The notes: generated by a model not told the origin, from the letters alone. A stretch of DNA of 64,000 bases from Dokdonella sp. (GCA_023228465.1 JALOBC010000014.1:1-64000); one strand, 5' to 3'; shown: positions 30,506 to 41,020, counted from the first letter of the stretch. Translations and numbers: made by a program.

Positions 30506-31141
30506 TCACGCCTTTTTCAAGAGCGCCCCGAACGCGTGCTGCAGCTTGTCCACCTTGGGGAGCGCCACCTGGGCGATGTAGGCCTGGTCAGGATTCCGCG
30601 CGGCGTAGTCGTGATGGTAGGCCTCGGCGACGTGGAAGGCTTCCAGCGGCACCAGTTCGGTCGCGATCGGGGCCCTGAACACGCCGGCAGCGCTGAGCTG
30701 GTCGATATAGGCACGCGCGACGGCGCGCTGCTGGGGGTCACCGTAGAAGATGGCCGAGCGGTACTGGCGGCCGACGTCACCGCCCTGGCGATCGACCTGG
30801 GTCGGGTCGTGGGCGACGGCGAAGAACACCTTGAGCAGGCGCGCGTAGCTGATGCGCCCCGGGTCGAAGCGGATCTCGATCGCCTCGACGTGGTTGGTGC
30901 CGCCGGCGCAGACCGTTTCGTAGCGGGCGCTGGCGGCCGCGTCGCCGCTGTAGCCGGGGGTCACCTCGAGTACGCCTTCGAGCTGGCGGAACACCGCCTC
31001 GGTGCACCAGAAGCAGCCGCCGGCGAGCACGGCGCGCTGCGACTCGGCGCCGGCCGCCGGCGCGGGATCGAAGGCCGGATCAGGAAAATCGGCGGGCGCC
31101 AGGGTGAGGCTGGCGCCGGGCAGTTCGCAGACGGCAGACAT
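30506..31141 (-). CDS. msrA: Peptide methionine-S-sulfoxide reductase
   Basis: The 211-residue protein has the MsrA active site GGCFWC (C43, C46), the GYSGD motif, [12 protein letters not shown] and a substrate-binding YRSAIFY. It repairs methionine-S-sulfoxide and complements the msrB gene downstream. ATG 31141 is supported by GGAG 8 nt upstream; the frame is open to 31168. The N-terminal ~38 residues before the catalytic domain are longer than the minimal form, without a clear signal peptide. Confidence 0.94.
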   Translation of the reverse strand: MSAVCELPGASLTLAPADFPDPAFDPAPAAGAESQRAVLAGGCFWCTEAVFRQLEGVLEVTPGYSGDAAASARYETVCAGGTNHVEAIEIRFDPGRISYARLLKVFFAVAHDPTQVDRQGGDVGRQYRSAIFYGDPQQRAVARAYIDQLSAAGVFRAPIATELVPLEAFHVAEAYHHDYAARNPDQAYIAQVALPKVDKLQHAFGALLKKA

Positions 31142-31397
31142 GCTGGCAACTCCATGCAACCCGCGCAACGCGCGGAACGTGTTCTACATAGGGCCGCCTC
31201 GGGCCGCTGCAAGGCCGGCCCACGCGCGTCCCGGAACTTGGGCCGCGCCGGTTCATCCAAGCCAGCGCGGCGCCACCCTCGGCACACTGTGCATGTAAAG
31301 GCGCGTTTACGCACTGCAAACCGCGCGCCGACGGTGCGCCTGTTAGCCTACCCGGGTGCTGCGGGTGCAGCAATCCCGGATCGCAAGGAACCCCTAC

Positions 31398-32594
31398 ATG
31401 TCGCGCTGGAAACTCGCGCTGATCGTCATCGCGGTGCTGGTCGTTGCCGTTCTCGCCTGGCGCATGTTCGGCCAGGCCGCGCCGACCGGCCCCATGGGCA
31501 TGCGCGGCGGTGGCGCAAATGCACCGGTGCCGGTCACGGTGGTGGCGGTGGAACGCACCGACGTGCCGGTCTATCTGACCGCGCTGGGCACGGTGCAGGC
31601 ACTCAACACGGTGACGGTGAATGCCCAGGTGACCGGCCAGCTCGATGCCATTCATTTCACCGAAGGCCAGGAAGTGCGCAAGGGTGCACTGCTGGCCGAG
31701 ATCGATCCGCGCACCTTTCAGGCGACCCTGGACCAGGCGCTCGCCAAGCAGCAGCAGGACCAGGCCCAGCTGTCGGCCTCGCGCAGCACGCTCAGGCGCT
31801 ACGAGGAATTGATCCGCCGGCACTTCGTATCGGCGCAGGATCTTGAAAACCAGCGCCAGGCGGTGCGCCAGCAGGAAGCCCTGGTCGCGGCGGATGCGGC
31901 GGCCGTTGCCAATGCGCGCACCCAGCTGGGCTATACGAAGATCATCGCGCCGATCACCGGCGTCGCCGGCATCCGCCAGATCGATGTCGGCAACCTGGTG
32001 TCGGCCAACGGTTCGGGCATCGTCTCCCTGACCCAGGTGCATCCGATCAACGTGCTGTTCACCCTGCCGCAGCAGGATCTGGGCGCCGTGCGCGCGGCCT
32101 CCGGGCGCAACCCGCCGGTCACCGCGCTCGACCGCATCGACACCCACGCGCTGGCCGAGGGCGTGCTGACCGTGATCGACAACAATATCGATCCGCAGAC
32201 CGGCACCTTCCGCCTCAAGGCCGAGTTCGCCAACGAGGACACCCAGCTGTGGCCTGGCCAGTTCGTCAACGTGCGCCTGCAGACGCAGGTGGTCGGTGAT
32301 GGCCTGGTGATCCCCGTGCAGGCAGTGCAGCGCGGCCCGGATTCGAACTACGTGTACAAGCTGGCCGACGACGACACGGTGTCCGTGCAGGCGGTCACCA
32401 CCGGCGGCGATGCCGGCGAGGGCCGCGTGCTGGTCACCCACGGGCTGGCCGCCGGAGAGCGCGTGGTCACCGAAGGCCAGTTCCGTCTCAAGCCCGGCGC
32501 CAGGGTGCTGCCGCTCGCCCCCGGTGAAAGCGCCCCGGCGGTCGCCGCGGACGCGGCGACGGCGAAGGCGCCGAACGACGGTCGCCGGCGCTGA
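31398..32594 (+). CDS. RND efflux periplasmic adaptor, MdtA/MuxA type
   Basis: The 398-residue membrane-fusion protein has an N-terminal anchor (LALIVIAVLVVAVLAW), lipoyl halves GTVQALNTVTVNAQVTG and IIAPITGVAGIRQIDVGN, a coiled coil rich in Q between them, and the barrel segment LWPGQFVNVRL. The linked pair of RND genes downstream identifies it as an MdtA/MuxA adaptor. AAGGAA 9 nt upstream supports ATG 31398. It is followed after 57 bp by the first pump subunit. Confidence 0.93.
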   Translation: MSRWKLALIVIAVLVVAVLAWRMFGQAAPTGPMGMRGGGANAPVPVTVVAVERTDVPVYLTALGTVQALNTVTVNAQVTGQLDAIHFTEGQEVRKGALLAEIDPRTFQATLDQALAKQQQDQAQLSASRSTLRRYEELIRRHFVSAQDLENQRQAVRQQEALVAADAAAVANARTQLGYTKIIAPITGVAGIRQIDVGNLVSANGSGIVSLTQVHPINVLFTLPQQDLGAVRAASGRNPPVTALDRIDTHALAEGVLTVIDNNIDPQTGTFRLKAEFANEDTQLWPGQFVNVRLQTQVVGDGLVIPVQAVQRGPDSNYVYKLADDDTVSVQAVTTGGDAGEGRVLVTHGLAAGERVVTEGQFRLKPGARVLPLAPGESAPAVAADAATAKAPNDGRRR

Positions 32595-32651
32595 CCGGAG
32601 GGCAGCGCCGCTCTTCGCCTCCCCTTCCCGCTCCCCCTTTCCGGCTCCCTC

Positions 32652-35600
32652 ATGGGCTTTTCCTCGCTCTTCATCCGACGCCCCATCGCCACCTCCCTGC
32701 TGATGGTGGCGATCCTGCTGGCCGGCATCCTGGGCTATCGCACGCTGCCGGTGTCGGCGCTGCCGGACATCGAAGCCCCCAGCCTGCAGGTCACGACCCG
32801 CTATCCGGGGGCCAGCGCGACCACCATGGCGGTGCTGGTGACCACGCCGCTGGAGCGTCAGTTCGGGCAGATTTCCGGCCTGACGATGATGACCTCGGAT
32901 TCCTCCGCGGGGCTTTCGACGATCAACCTCACCTTCGCCATCGATCGCGATATCGATGCCGCCGCGCAGGACGTGCAGTCGGCCATCAACGCCGCCCGCG
33001 GCACGCTGCCTTCGGGCCTGCCCTATCCGCCGGTCTACAACAAGGTGAATCCGGCGGACGCGCCGATCCTCACCCTGAAACTCACGTCCGACACCTTGCC
33101 GCTGCGCGAGGTCACCAACTACGCCGATTCCATCCTGGCGCAGAAGCTCTCGCAGATCAGCGGCGTCGGTCTGGTGTCGATCGCCGGCAACGTGCGCCCG
33201 GCGGTACGCGTGCAGGTGAACCCGGCGGCGCTGGCCAACCTCGGGCTCACCCTGGAGGACGTGCGCGCGGCGCTGGCCGGCGCCAACGTCAACGCGCCCA
33301 AGGGCCAGATCAACGGCGCCAGCCAGTCGTTCAGCATCGGCGCCAACGACCAGCTCGCCGATGCCGCGGATTACCGTTCGACCATCATCAGCTACGTCAA
33401 TGGCGCACCGGTGCGCCTGGCGGACGTCGCCAGGGTCGTCGACGGCGTGGAGAACGACCAGCTGTCCGCGTGGGCCGACGGCAAACCGGCGGTGCTGCTC
33501 GACGTGCGCCGCCAGCCCGGTGCCAACATCGTGGCCACGGTCGATCGCATCAAGGAGATCCTGCCGGACCTGCGCGCGGTGCTGCCGGCCGACGTGCACC
33601 TGGACGTGTTTTCCGATCGCACCGTGACCATCCGCGCCTCGGTCGCGGACGTGCAGTTCACCCTGGTACTGTCGGTGCTGCTGGTGATCGCGGTGATGTT
33701 CGTCTTCCTGCGCCGCCTGTGGGCCACGCTGATCCCCAGCATCGCCGTGCCGCTGTCGCTGCTCGGCACCTTCGGCCTGATGGCCTTCGCCGGCTTCTCG
33801 CTCGACAACCTGTCGTTGATGGCGCTGGCGGTCGCCACCGGCTTCGTCGTCGATGACGCGATCGTGATGATCGAGAACATCGTGCGCTACCTCGAAGGCG
33901 GTCGCGACGGCCGCGAGGCGGCCGAGATCGGCGCGCGCGAGATCGGTTTCACCGTGCTTTCGCTGACCGTCTCGCTGGTCGCGGTGTTCCTGCCCCTGCT
34001 GCTGATGCCGGGCGTGGTCGGGCGGCTGTTCCACGAATTCGCCTGGGTGCTGACGATCGCGGTATCGATCTCGATGCTGGTGTCGCTGACCCTGACGCCG
34101 ATGATGTGCGCCTACCTGCTCAAGCCCGGCGACGTGGCGGTGGAGGGCGATGAGCGATTCGCACACCGCGAGCAGACGGGATTCAACGCGCGCCTGCTCG
34201 GCGCCTACGACCGGAGCCTGGGCTGGGTGTTCGCCCACCAGCCGCTGATCATCATGATCGCCACCGGGGCCATCGGCCTGACGGTGCTGCTCTACCTGGC
34301 CATCCCCAAGGGTCTGTTGCCCGAGCAGGACACCGGCCTCATCACCGCCGTGGTCCAGGCCGACGAGAACATCGCCTTCGAGGCCATGCGCGCGCGCACC
34401 GAGGGTCTGGCCGCGAAGCTGCGCCAGGATCCGGCGGTGGCCGGCGTGGCGGCCTTCGTCGGTGCCGGCGCGATCAATCCCACGTTGAACCAGGGCCAGC
34501 TCAGCCTGGTGCTCAAGCCGCGCGGTGAACGCGAGTCCCTGGACGTGATCGTGCCGCGCCTGTACCGCGTCGCAGCCGGCACGCCGGGTCTTGCCCTGTA
34601 CCTCAAGCCCGTGCAGGACGTGACCCTGGATACGCGCGTGGCGGCCACCGAATACCAGTACACGCTGGAGAGCGTGGACACGGCGGCGCTGTCCGTCGCG
34701 GCCACGCGCCTGACCCAGGCGCTGCGCGCGCGGCCGGAACTGGCCGACGTGGACAACAATCTTGCCGACACCGGCCTGGAGTACCGGCTCACCATCGACC
34801 GCGACCAGGCCAGCCGGCTCGGCGTGCCGGTACAGGCCATCGACGACATCCTCTACGATGCCTTCGGCCAGCGCCAGATCTCGACCATCTTCACCGAGCT
34901 CAACCAGTATCGGGTGGTGCTGGAAGTGGCGCCGCAGTTCCGCACCGGCGTGGATCTGCTCAACCGGCTGACCGTGCGCGGTTCCGGCAACGGCGCGTTG
35001 ACCGGCAGCAACGCGACGACCTTTGGCCAGCTCACCTCCAGCAATGCAGCCACGCCCAGCGGCATCGGCAGCCAGGGCAACACCGGCGTGCTGGTGGGTG
35101 GCGGCGGCGCCATCCCGCTGGCGTCCGTGGCGAGCGCGACGGTCACCACCGCGCCGCTGGTGGTCAGCCACCAGAACCAGCTGCCCGCGGTGACCATTGC
35201 CTTCAACACCGCGCCGGGCCATTCGCTTTCGCAAGCCGTCGCCGCCATCGATGCAGTCGCGGCCGGCATGGCGATGCCGGCGCAGGTGCGCGGCCAGTTC
35301 GTCGGCAAGGCGGCCGAGTTCTCGACATCCCAGCTCAGCCAGGTACTGCTCATCCTCGCCGCGCTGGTGGTGATCTACATCGTGCTCGGCGTGCTCTACG
35401 AGAGCTACATCCATCCGCTGACCATCCTGTCCACCCTGCCGCCGGCTGGCGTCGGCGCGCTGCTCGCGCTGATGCTGTTCGGCTATGACCTGTCGATCGA
35501 CGGCATCATCGGCATCATCCTGCTGATCGGCATCGTCAAGAAGAACGCGATCATGATGATCGACTTCGCGATCGAGGCGCAGCGCAAGGGCATGGCCGCG

Positions 35601-35882
35601 CACGACGCCATCCACCGCGCCTGCCTGTTGCGCTTTCGCCCCATCATGATGACCACCGCGGCGGCCCTGCTCGGCGCGCTGCCGCTGGCGCTGGGCACCG
35701 GCATCGGCTCGGAGCTGCGTCGCCCGCTCGGCGTCTCCATCGTCGGCGGCCTGCTGCTCTCGCAACTGGTCACGCTCTACACCACGCCGGTGATCTACCT
35801 GTATTTCGAGCGGTTCTCGGACTGGCTCAAGGCGCACGGCGAGCGCCGCCGCCCGGCGCAGGCGCGGGAGGGCATGGCGTGA
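32652..35882 (+). CDS. RND pump subunit, MdtB/MuxB type
   Basis: The 1076-residue inner-membrane protein begins with FIRRPIATSLLMVAILL. It has the duplicated RND layout with twelve membrane segments and porter domains, TM4 proton-relay aspartates in FVVDDAIVMIENI, and GIVKKNAIMMIDFAI in the second half. With the next gene it should form a heterotrimeric pump, as in E. coli MdtBC or Pseudomonas MuxBC. A glycine/asparagine/serine-rich insert lies at about 780-820 (GSGNGALTGSNATT). There is no Shine-Dalgarno: the 41 nt before ATG 32652 contain no A and only four G. Confidence 0.95.
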   Translation: MGFSSLFIRRPIATSLLMVAILLAGILGYRTLPVSALPDIEAPSLQVTTRYPGASATTMAVLVTTPLERQFGQISGLTMMTSDSSAGLSTINLTFAIDRDIDAAAQDVQSAINAARGTLPSGLPYPPVYNKVNPADAPILTLKLTSDTLPLREVTNYADSILAQKLSQISGVGLVSIAGNVRPAVRVQVNPAALANLGLTLEDVRAALAGANVNAPKGQINGASQSFSIGANDQLADAADYRSTIISYVNGAPVRLADVARVVDGVENDQLSAWADGKPAVLLDVRRQPGANIVATVDRIKEILPDLRAVLPADVHLDVFSDRTVTIRASVADVQFTLVLSVLLVIAVMFVFLRRLWATLIPSIAVPLSLLGTFGLMAFAGFSLDNLSLMALAVATGFVVDDAIVMIENIVRYLEGGRDGREAAEIGAREIGFTVLSLTVSLVAVFLPLLLMPGVVGRLFHEFAWVLTIAVSISMLVSLTLTPMMCAYLLKPGDVAVEGDERFAHREQTGFNARLLGAYDRSLGWVFAHQPLIIMIATGAIGLTVLLYLAIPKGLLPEQDTGLITAVVQADENIAFEAMRARTEGLAAKLRQDPAVAGVAAFVGAGAINPTLNQGQLSLVLKPRGERESLDVIVPRLYRVAAGTPGLALYLKPVQDVTLDTRVAATEYQYTLESVDTAALSVAATRLTQALRARPELADVDNNLADTGLEYRLTIDRDQASRLGVPVQAIDDILYDAFGQRQISTIFTELNQYRVVLEVAPQFRTGVDLLNRLTVRGSGNGALTGSNATTFGQLTSSNAATPSGIGSQGNTGVLVGGGGAIPLASVASATVTTAPLVVSHQNQLPAVTIAFNTAPGHSLSQAVAAIDAVAAGMAMPAQVRGQFVGKAAEFSTSQLSQVLLILAALVVIYIVLGVLYESYIHPLTILSTLPPAGVGALLALMLFGYDLSIDGIIGIILLIGIVKKNAIMMIDFAIEAQRKGMAAHDAIHRACLLRFRPIMMTTAAALLGALPLALGTGIGSELRRPLGVSIVGGLLLSQLVTLYTTPVIYLYFERFSDWLKAHGERRRPAQAREGMA

Positions 35883-35958
35883 ACGCAGCCATTCGCCCCG
35901 CCGGCGCAGCCCCGCCCCGTTGGGCCAGCAGTTCGCCGCGGCGCCCGGCGCCTGGACG

Positions 35959-38900
35959 ATGAACATCTCCGGCCCGTTCATCCGTCGTCCGATCGGCACC
36001 TCGCTGCTGGCGCTGGGCCTGCTGGTGGGCGGCATACTGGCCTATTTCCAGCTTGGCGTGGCGCCGCTGCCGAACCTGGAGTTCCCCGCCATCTTCGTGT
36101 CGGCCAGCCAGCCGGGTGCCGACGCGCGCACCATGGCCTCGACGGTAGCCGCACCGCTGGAACGCCACCTTGGCCAGATCGCCGGCATCGACGAGCTGAA
36201 CTCGCGCAGCAACGAGGGCTCCAGCATCGTCATCATGCTGTTCAACCCCGGCGTCGACGTGGATGACGCCGCGCGCGACGTGCAGGCAGCCATCAACGCC
36301 GCGGCGCCGGACCTGCCCTCCGGCCTGCGGACGGCGCCGACCTACCGCAAGGCCAACCCGAACAATGCGCCGGTGCTGCTGCTGGCACTGACCTCGAAGG
36401 ACCGCTCGCTGGCCGAACTGTATGACATGGCCGATTCGCTGCTGCTGCCGCGCATCGCCCAGCAGCCGGGTGTGGCCTCGGTGGACCTGGCCGGCGGCGC
36501 CACGCCGGCGGTGCGCGTGGATGTGAACCTGCGCGCCCTGTCTGCGCTGGGCCTGTCCGCGGACCAGCTGCGCAATGCCCTGGTCGCGGCCAATGTCACC
36601 TCGCCGCAGGGCTTTCTGTCCGACGGTCGCACCACCATGGCGATCGCGGCCAATGACGCCCTGCATACGGCCGAGGACTTCGCCAACCTCGTCATCGCCG
36701 TGCGCCATGGTGTGGCGGTCCGCCTCAAGGACGTCGCCCACGTCTATTCCGGTCAGGAAGATTCCTACCAGGGCGCCTGGTTCAACGGCGAGCGCGCCAT
36801 CCTGATGGTGGTCAGCAAGCGCGCCGACGCCAATGTCATCGGCACGGTCGATGCCATCCACGCCCAGCTCGACGACATGCGCGCCTCGGTGCCGCCGGAT
36901 GTCCAGATCACGCCATTCTCGGATCGCACGCCGACCATTCGCGCCTCGGTCAACGAGGTGCAGATCAGCCTGATGGTGAGCATCGCCATGGTCATCGCGA
37001 CCATGCTGTTCTTCCTGCGCCGCGCCGCGCCGACCCTGATCGCCGGCCTGGCCGTGCCGCTGTCGCTGGCCGGCGCCTTCGCCACCATGTACGTGCTCGA
37101 CTTCACTCTCAACAACCTGTCGCTGATGGCGCTGGTGATCGCCATCGGCTTCGTGGTCGACGATGCCATCGTGGTGATCGAGAACATCGTGCGCCACATC
37201 GACCAGGGCCAGCCGCGCCTGCAGGCGACGCTGGCCGGAGCCAGGGAAATCGGCTTCACCATCGTCTCGATCACCGCTTCGCTGCTTGCCGTGTTCGCCC
37301 CCCTGGTCTTCATGGGCGGCTTCCTCGGCATGATCTTCCGCGAATTCGCCATCACCCTCGGCGCCGCGGTCGCCATCTCGATGGTGGTGTCGCTGACCAT
37401 CACGCCGGCGCTGTGCGGGCGTTTCCTCAGTGGGCATGCGGATGCCCGGTCGCCTTCGCGGCTGGGCCGGCGCATCGACGCCTTCCATGCCGGCATGCGC
37501 GAGACCTATCGCCACGCGCTGGACTTCTCGCTGCGCCACCCGCGCCTGCTGGCGCTGACGCCGCTGCTGCTCATCGGCCTGACCGTGGTCCTGACCGGCC
37601 AGGTGCAGAAGGGCTTCTTCCCACGCCAGGACACCGGCCAGCTGCAGGGCTCCACGCGCGCCAACCCGGACGTTTCCTACGCGGCGATGTCCGAACGCCA
37701 CCAGGAAGTCGCACGCGTGGTGCGTGCCGACCCCGCGGTCGAGAGCGTCGGTTCGCGCATCGGCGGCGGCGGTTGGCGCAGCGGCAATTCGGGTTCGCTC
37801 TACATCAACCTGAAGCCGCTCGGGCGCGGCCGCGATGTATCCACCTTCGAAGTGATGAACCGCCTCAACAGGAAGGCCGCCGGTATCCCCGGCATCCAGC
37901 TGCGCCTGCGCCCGGTACAGGACATCGGCGGCGGCGGCGGGAGCGGCAGCGGCGCGCAGTACACCTATGCGCTGAAGGGAGACAATCTCGATACCCTGCA
38001 GGAATGGGCGCCGAAGCTGGTGGCGGCCCTGCGCCAGCAGCCGCAGCTCACCGATGTCGATCTGGACACCTCGGATGCGGGCCTGCGGGAAAACCTGGTC
38101 ATCGACCGCGATGCCGCAGCGCGCCTGGGCATCAGCATCGGCGCCATCGACAGCGCACTCTACGACGCCTTCGGCCAGCGCCAGGTCTCCACCATCTACT
38201 CGGACATCAACCAGTACAAGGTGGTGGTCAACGCCATGCCCGCGCAGGCCGCCTCCGCGCAGGCGCTCGAGCGCCTGTACGTGCGCGCGACCAGCGGCAA
38301 GGTGGTACCGCTGGCCGCGGTAGCGCGCATCGAGCCCGGGCAGTCGCCGATTTCGGTTGAACACGAGGGCCAGTTCGCCGTCACCAACATCAGTTTCAAC
38401 CTGGCGCCGGGCGTGTCCATGGGCGAGGCCACCACGGTCCTGCAGCGCACCCTCGAGGGCCTGCGCCCGCCGGCTGGGGTACGCGGCGAGTTCGGTGGCG
38501 ATTTCCGCCGCTTCCGTGAATCGCAGGGCGGCCAGGGCATGCTGATCCTGGCCGCCATCCTTGCCGTGTACATCGTGCTCGGCATGCTCTACGAGAGCCT
38601 GATCCACCCGGTGACCATCCTCTCCACGCTGCCCTCGGCCGGCGTGGGCGCCCTGCTGGCGATGTTGCTGACCGGCATCGAGCTGTCCATCGTGTCGGTG
38701 ATTGCCATCGTGCTCCTGATCGGCATCGTCAAGAAGAACGCGATCATGATGGTCGATTTCGCCCTGGCGGCCGAGCGCGAACGTGGCTGCAGCCCGCTCG
38801 AGGCCATCCGCGAGGCCTGCCTGGTACGCTTCCGGCCGATCATCATGACCTCGATGGTGGCCATCGTCGGCGCCCTGCCGCTGGCCATCGGTTTCGGCGC

Positions 38901-39087
38901 CGGTGCGGAAATGCGCCGCCCGCTCGGCATCGCCATGATCGGCGGCCTGCTGGTCTCGCAGAGCGTGACCCTGATGTCCACGCCGGCGATCTACCTGATC
39001 TTTGCGCGCTGGAGCGCACGCCGGCGCGCGCGCCGCGCGGCGCGACGGCGGGCGAGTCGCGACGAGCGCTCGATGACCGCGCGCTGA
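35959..39087 (+). CDS. RND pump subunit, MdtC/MuxC type
   Basis: The 1042-residue protein starts FIRRPIGTSLLALGLLVGG and has the same two-fold RND layout, with FVVDDAIVVIENI in TM4 and GIVKKNAIMMVDFAL in the second half. Its best reading is the partner of the preceding subunit. Start ATG 35959 lies 76 bp after the preceding stop with no obvious Shine-Dalgarno; a TTG at 35920 is in frame but would add residues before the conserved N terminus. No outer-membrane channel gene follows, unlike muxABC-opmB operons. Confidence 0.94.
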   Translation: MNISGPFIRRPIGTSLLALGLLVGGILAYFQLGVAPLPNLEFPAIFVSASQPGADARTMASTVAAPLERHLGQIAGIDELNSRSNEGSSIVIMLFNPGVDVDDAARDVQAAINAAAPDLPSGLRTAPTYRKANPNNAPVLLLALTSKDRSLAELYDMADSLLLPRIAQQPGVASVDLAGGATPAVRVDVNLRALSALGLSADQLRNALVAANVTSPQGFLSDGRTTMAIAANDALHTAEDFANLVIAVRHGVAVRLKDVAHVYSGQEDSYQGAWFNGERAILMVVSKRADANVIGTVDAIHAQLDDMRASVPPDVQITPFSDRTPTIRASVNEVQISLMVSIAMVIATMLFFLRRAAPTLIAGLAVPLSLAGAFATMYVLDFTLNNLSLMALVIAIGFVVDDAIVVIENIVRHIDQGQPRLQATLAGAREIGFTIVSITASLLAVFAPLVFMGGFLGMIFREFAITLGAAVAISMVVSLTITPALCGRFLSGHADARSPSRLGRRIDAFHAGMRETYRHALDFSLRHPRLLALTPLLLIGLTVVLTGQVQKGFFPRQDTGQLQGSTRANPDVSYAAMSERHQEVARVVRADPAVESVGSRIGGGGWRSGNSGSLYINLKPLGRGRDVSTFEVMNRLNRKAAGIPGIQLRLRPVQDIGGGGGSGSGAQYTYALKGDNLDTLQEWAPKLVAALRQQPQLTDVDLDTSDAGLRENLVIDRDAAARLGISIGAIDSALYDAFGQRQVSTIYSDINQYKVVVNAMPAQAASAQALERLYVRATSGKVVPLAAVARIEPGQSPISVEHEGQFAVTNISFNLAPGVSMGEATTVLQRTLEGLRPPAGVRGEFGGDFRRFRESQGGQGMLILAAILAVYIVLGMLYESLIHPVTILSTLPSAGVGALLAMLLTGIELSIVSVIAIVLLIGIVKKNAIMMVDFALAAERERGCSPLEAIREACLVRFRPIIMTSMVAIVGALPLAIGFGAGAEMRRPLGIAMIGGLLVSQSVTLMSTPAIYLIFARWSARRRARRAARRRASRDERSMTAR

Positions 39088-39192
39088 GGCGCGTTTCGCT
39101 CGACATCGTCGCCAGGCGGCCGATCCGTGCAAAGAAGGGGTATCTGATCGAACGACGCAGTGACCCTGCCCGCACAGGCAAGAGAAAGTGAC

Positions 39193-39214
39193 CCGCTCGC
39201 ATGGATGCGAGCGG
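39193..39214. repeat. Perfect hairpin in the spacer after the RND operon
   Basis: CCGCTCGCAT and ATGCGAGCGG form a 10-bp stem with a 2-nt loop. No T-tract follows on either strand. It lies 105 bp past the pump stop and could be a transcript-stabilising or terminating structure. Confidence 0.45.
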
Positions 39215-39373
39215 AACGCGGCAAGGAGGCCGCGCCCGCCAGGCTGGTCATCCGCTGACCCGATCAACCGCCACTGAAAAGGAGTTCACGCTGGGCCCGC
39301 CATACGTCAAGGGCGAGGCGACCCCGCAAGTCGTAAAATGAAACCCTGATCCGATGACCACTTCGAGATTCCG

Positions 39374-40162
39374 ATGATGCAACCCGGCGAACCCGCCGCG
39401 GGTATCTATCCCCGTGCCGAAACCGTGGACGATTTCCGCCACAACCTGGCCGCGCTGCGCGCGCGCATCGCGGCGGCGTGCGTGCGCGTTGGGCGCGATC
39501 CGGCCGGGGTGCGCCTGCTGCCGGTCAGCAAGACGGTGGACGAGGCGCGCATGCGCAACGCCTACGCCGCCGGCTGCCACGAGTTCGGCGAGAACAAGGT
39601 GCAGGAAGCGCAGCGCAAGGCGGAGGCGATGGCCGATCTCACGGATCTGCGCTGGTCGGTGATCGGCCACCTGCAGACCAACAAGGCGCGTCACGTGGCC
39701 AGGTTTGCGGCCGAGTTCCAGGCGCTGCACAGCCTGCGCGTGGCGAGCGAACTCGATCGGCGCCTGCAGGCCGAGGGACGCGCGCTGGACGTGCTGGTGC
39801 AGGTCAACACCTCGGCCGAGGAAAGCAAGTATGGCCTCGCGCCCGAGGAGGTCGGTGCCTTCGTGCACGAGCTGCCGGCGTTTGCCTCGCTGCGCGTGCG
39901 CGGTCTGATGACGCTGGCCATGCCGGGGCCGGACATGGCGCCGGTGCGCGCCTGCTTCGTGCGCCTGCGTGAGCTGCGCGACCGCCTGCGCCAGGCGGCG
40001 CCGGCCGGCATCGACATGCAGGAACTGTCGATGGGCATGTCCGGGGACTTCGAGCTGGCGGTCGAGGAAGGCGCCACCGTGGTGCGCGTGGGGCAGGCCA
40101 TCTTCGGCGCCCGCGCCCTGCCCGACAGCTACTACTGGCCGTCCGGCAAGACGCCGGCATGA
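39374..40162 (+). CDS. yggS: YggS/PLPBP family pyridoxal-phosphate homeostasis protein
   Basis: The 262-residue single-domain TIM-barrel protein binds PLP through Lys53 in LLPVSKTV and has the family motifs [48 protein letters not shown] and VRVGQAIFG. The family buffers free PLP and affects amino-acid metabolism without known catalysis. A TAAAAT at 39334-39339 is a possible -10. Its stop overlaps the start of a pyridoxal kinase gene (ATGA), an informative functional pair. Confidence 0.95.
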   Translation: MMQPGEPAAGIYPRAETVDDFRHNLAALRARIAAACVRVGRDPAGVRLLPVSKTVDEARMRNAYAAGCHEFGENKVQEAQRKAEAMADLTDLRWSVIGHLQTNKARHVARFAAEFQALHSLRVASELDRRLQAEGRALDVLVQVNTSAEESKYGLAPEEVGAFVHELPAFASLRVRGLMTLAMPGPDMAPVRACFVRLRELRDRLRQAAPAGIDMQELSMGMSGDFELAVEEGATVVRVGQAIFGARALPDSYYWPSGKTPA

Positions 40163-41001
40163 ACGCAGATACCCGGCTGCGGCCATTGGCGCTGGACGTG
40201 GTGTCGGTGCAGTCGCAGGTGGTCTATGGGCGCGTCGGCAATTCACTCGCCGTGCCGGTACTGCAGGCCGCCGGGCTGCGCGTGGCCGGCGTGCCGAGCG
40301 TGCTGCTCAGCAATACGCCGCACTATCCCAGCCTGCATGGCGGAGCGGTCGATGCAAGCTGGTTCGCCGGCTGGCTGGCCGACCTGGATGCGCGCGGGGC
40401 CACGGCGCAGCTGCGCCAGATCCTGGTCGGCTACCTCGGCAGCCCGGCACAGGCGGCGCATCTGGCGCGCTGGATCGCGGCGCAACTGGCGGCCCGGCCG
40501 GCGTTGGCCGTCCAGGTCGATCCGGTGATCGGCGACCACGACAGCGGCATCTACGTGGCTCCCGGCCTGGTTGAAGGCTGGCGTACCCTGCTGCCGCTGG
40601 CCGAAGGTCTGACGCCGAACGGCTTCGAACTCGCCCATCTCACCGGTGCCGCGCTCGATGGCATGGACACGGTGATCGCGGCGGCGCGTCGCCTGCTCGG
40701 CGGCCGCACGCGCTGGGTGGTGGTGACCAGCGCCGCGCCCGAGCACTGGCGGGCCGGGCACATGCTGGTCGCGGTCGTGACGCGCGATACGGCCGAGGTC
40801 ATCGAGCATGCGCGCATCGACGCCGTGCCCAAGGGGACCGGCGACCTGTTCGCCGCCAGCCTGGCGGCCGGCCTGCTGGGCGGCCAGGCGCTGCATGCGG
40901 CAGCGCGGGCGGCCGCCGGGCGGGTGGTCGATTCGCTCGTCCTCACCCGCGAGGCGTGTTCGGCGGAACTGCTGGTGGCCGGGATTCCCGCCCTCGGCTG
41001 A
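40159..41001 (+). CDS. pdxY: Pyridoxal kinase
   Basis: The 280-residue ribokinase-superfamily protein has [11 protein letters not shown] near its N terminus, [14 protein letters not shown] and the catalytic anion-hole motif [10 protein letters not shown], which fit PdxY/PdxK. It phosphorylates pyridoxal with ATP in the PLP salvage pathway. ATG 40159 overlaps the yggS stop by 4 nt, so a PLP-making and a PLP-binding protein are translated together. PdxK is the alternative name; the two are hard to separate from sequence alone. Confidence 0.9.
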   Translation: MNADTRLRPLALDVVSVQSQVVYGRVGNSLAVPVLQAAGLRVAGVPSVLLSNTPHYPSLHGGAVDASWFAGWLADLDARGATAQLRQILVGYLGSPAQAAHLARWIAAQLAARPALAVQVDPVIGDHDSGIYVAPGLVEGWRTLLPLAEGLTPNGFELAHLTGAALDGMDTVIAAARRLLGGRTRWVVVTSAAPEHWRAGHMLVAVVTRDTAEVIEHARIDAVPKGTGDLFAASLAAGLLGGQALHAAARAAAGRVVDSLVLTREACSAELLVAGIPALG

Positions 41002-41020
41002 GCGCGGTGCGCCGGCCGGG

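Noticed and set aside
31296-31311. GTAAA-N6-TTTAC inverted repeat before the MuxABC-like operon
   Set aside because: Arms are only 5 bp and the spacer pairs poorly; not enough to call an operator.
31080-36035. A 1651-codon open frame on the minus strand
   Set aside because: It is antisense to msr, adaptor and pump genes in unrelated phases; the length reflects scarce stop codons in high-G+C DNA and no domain is recognisable.
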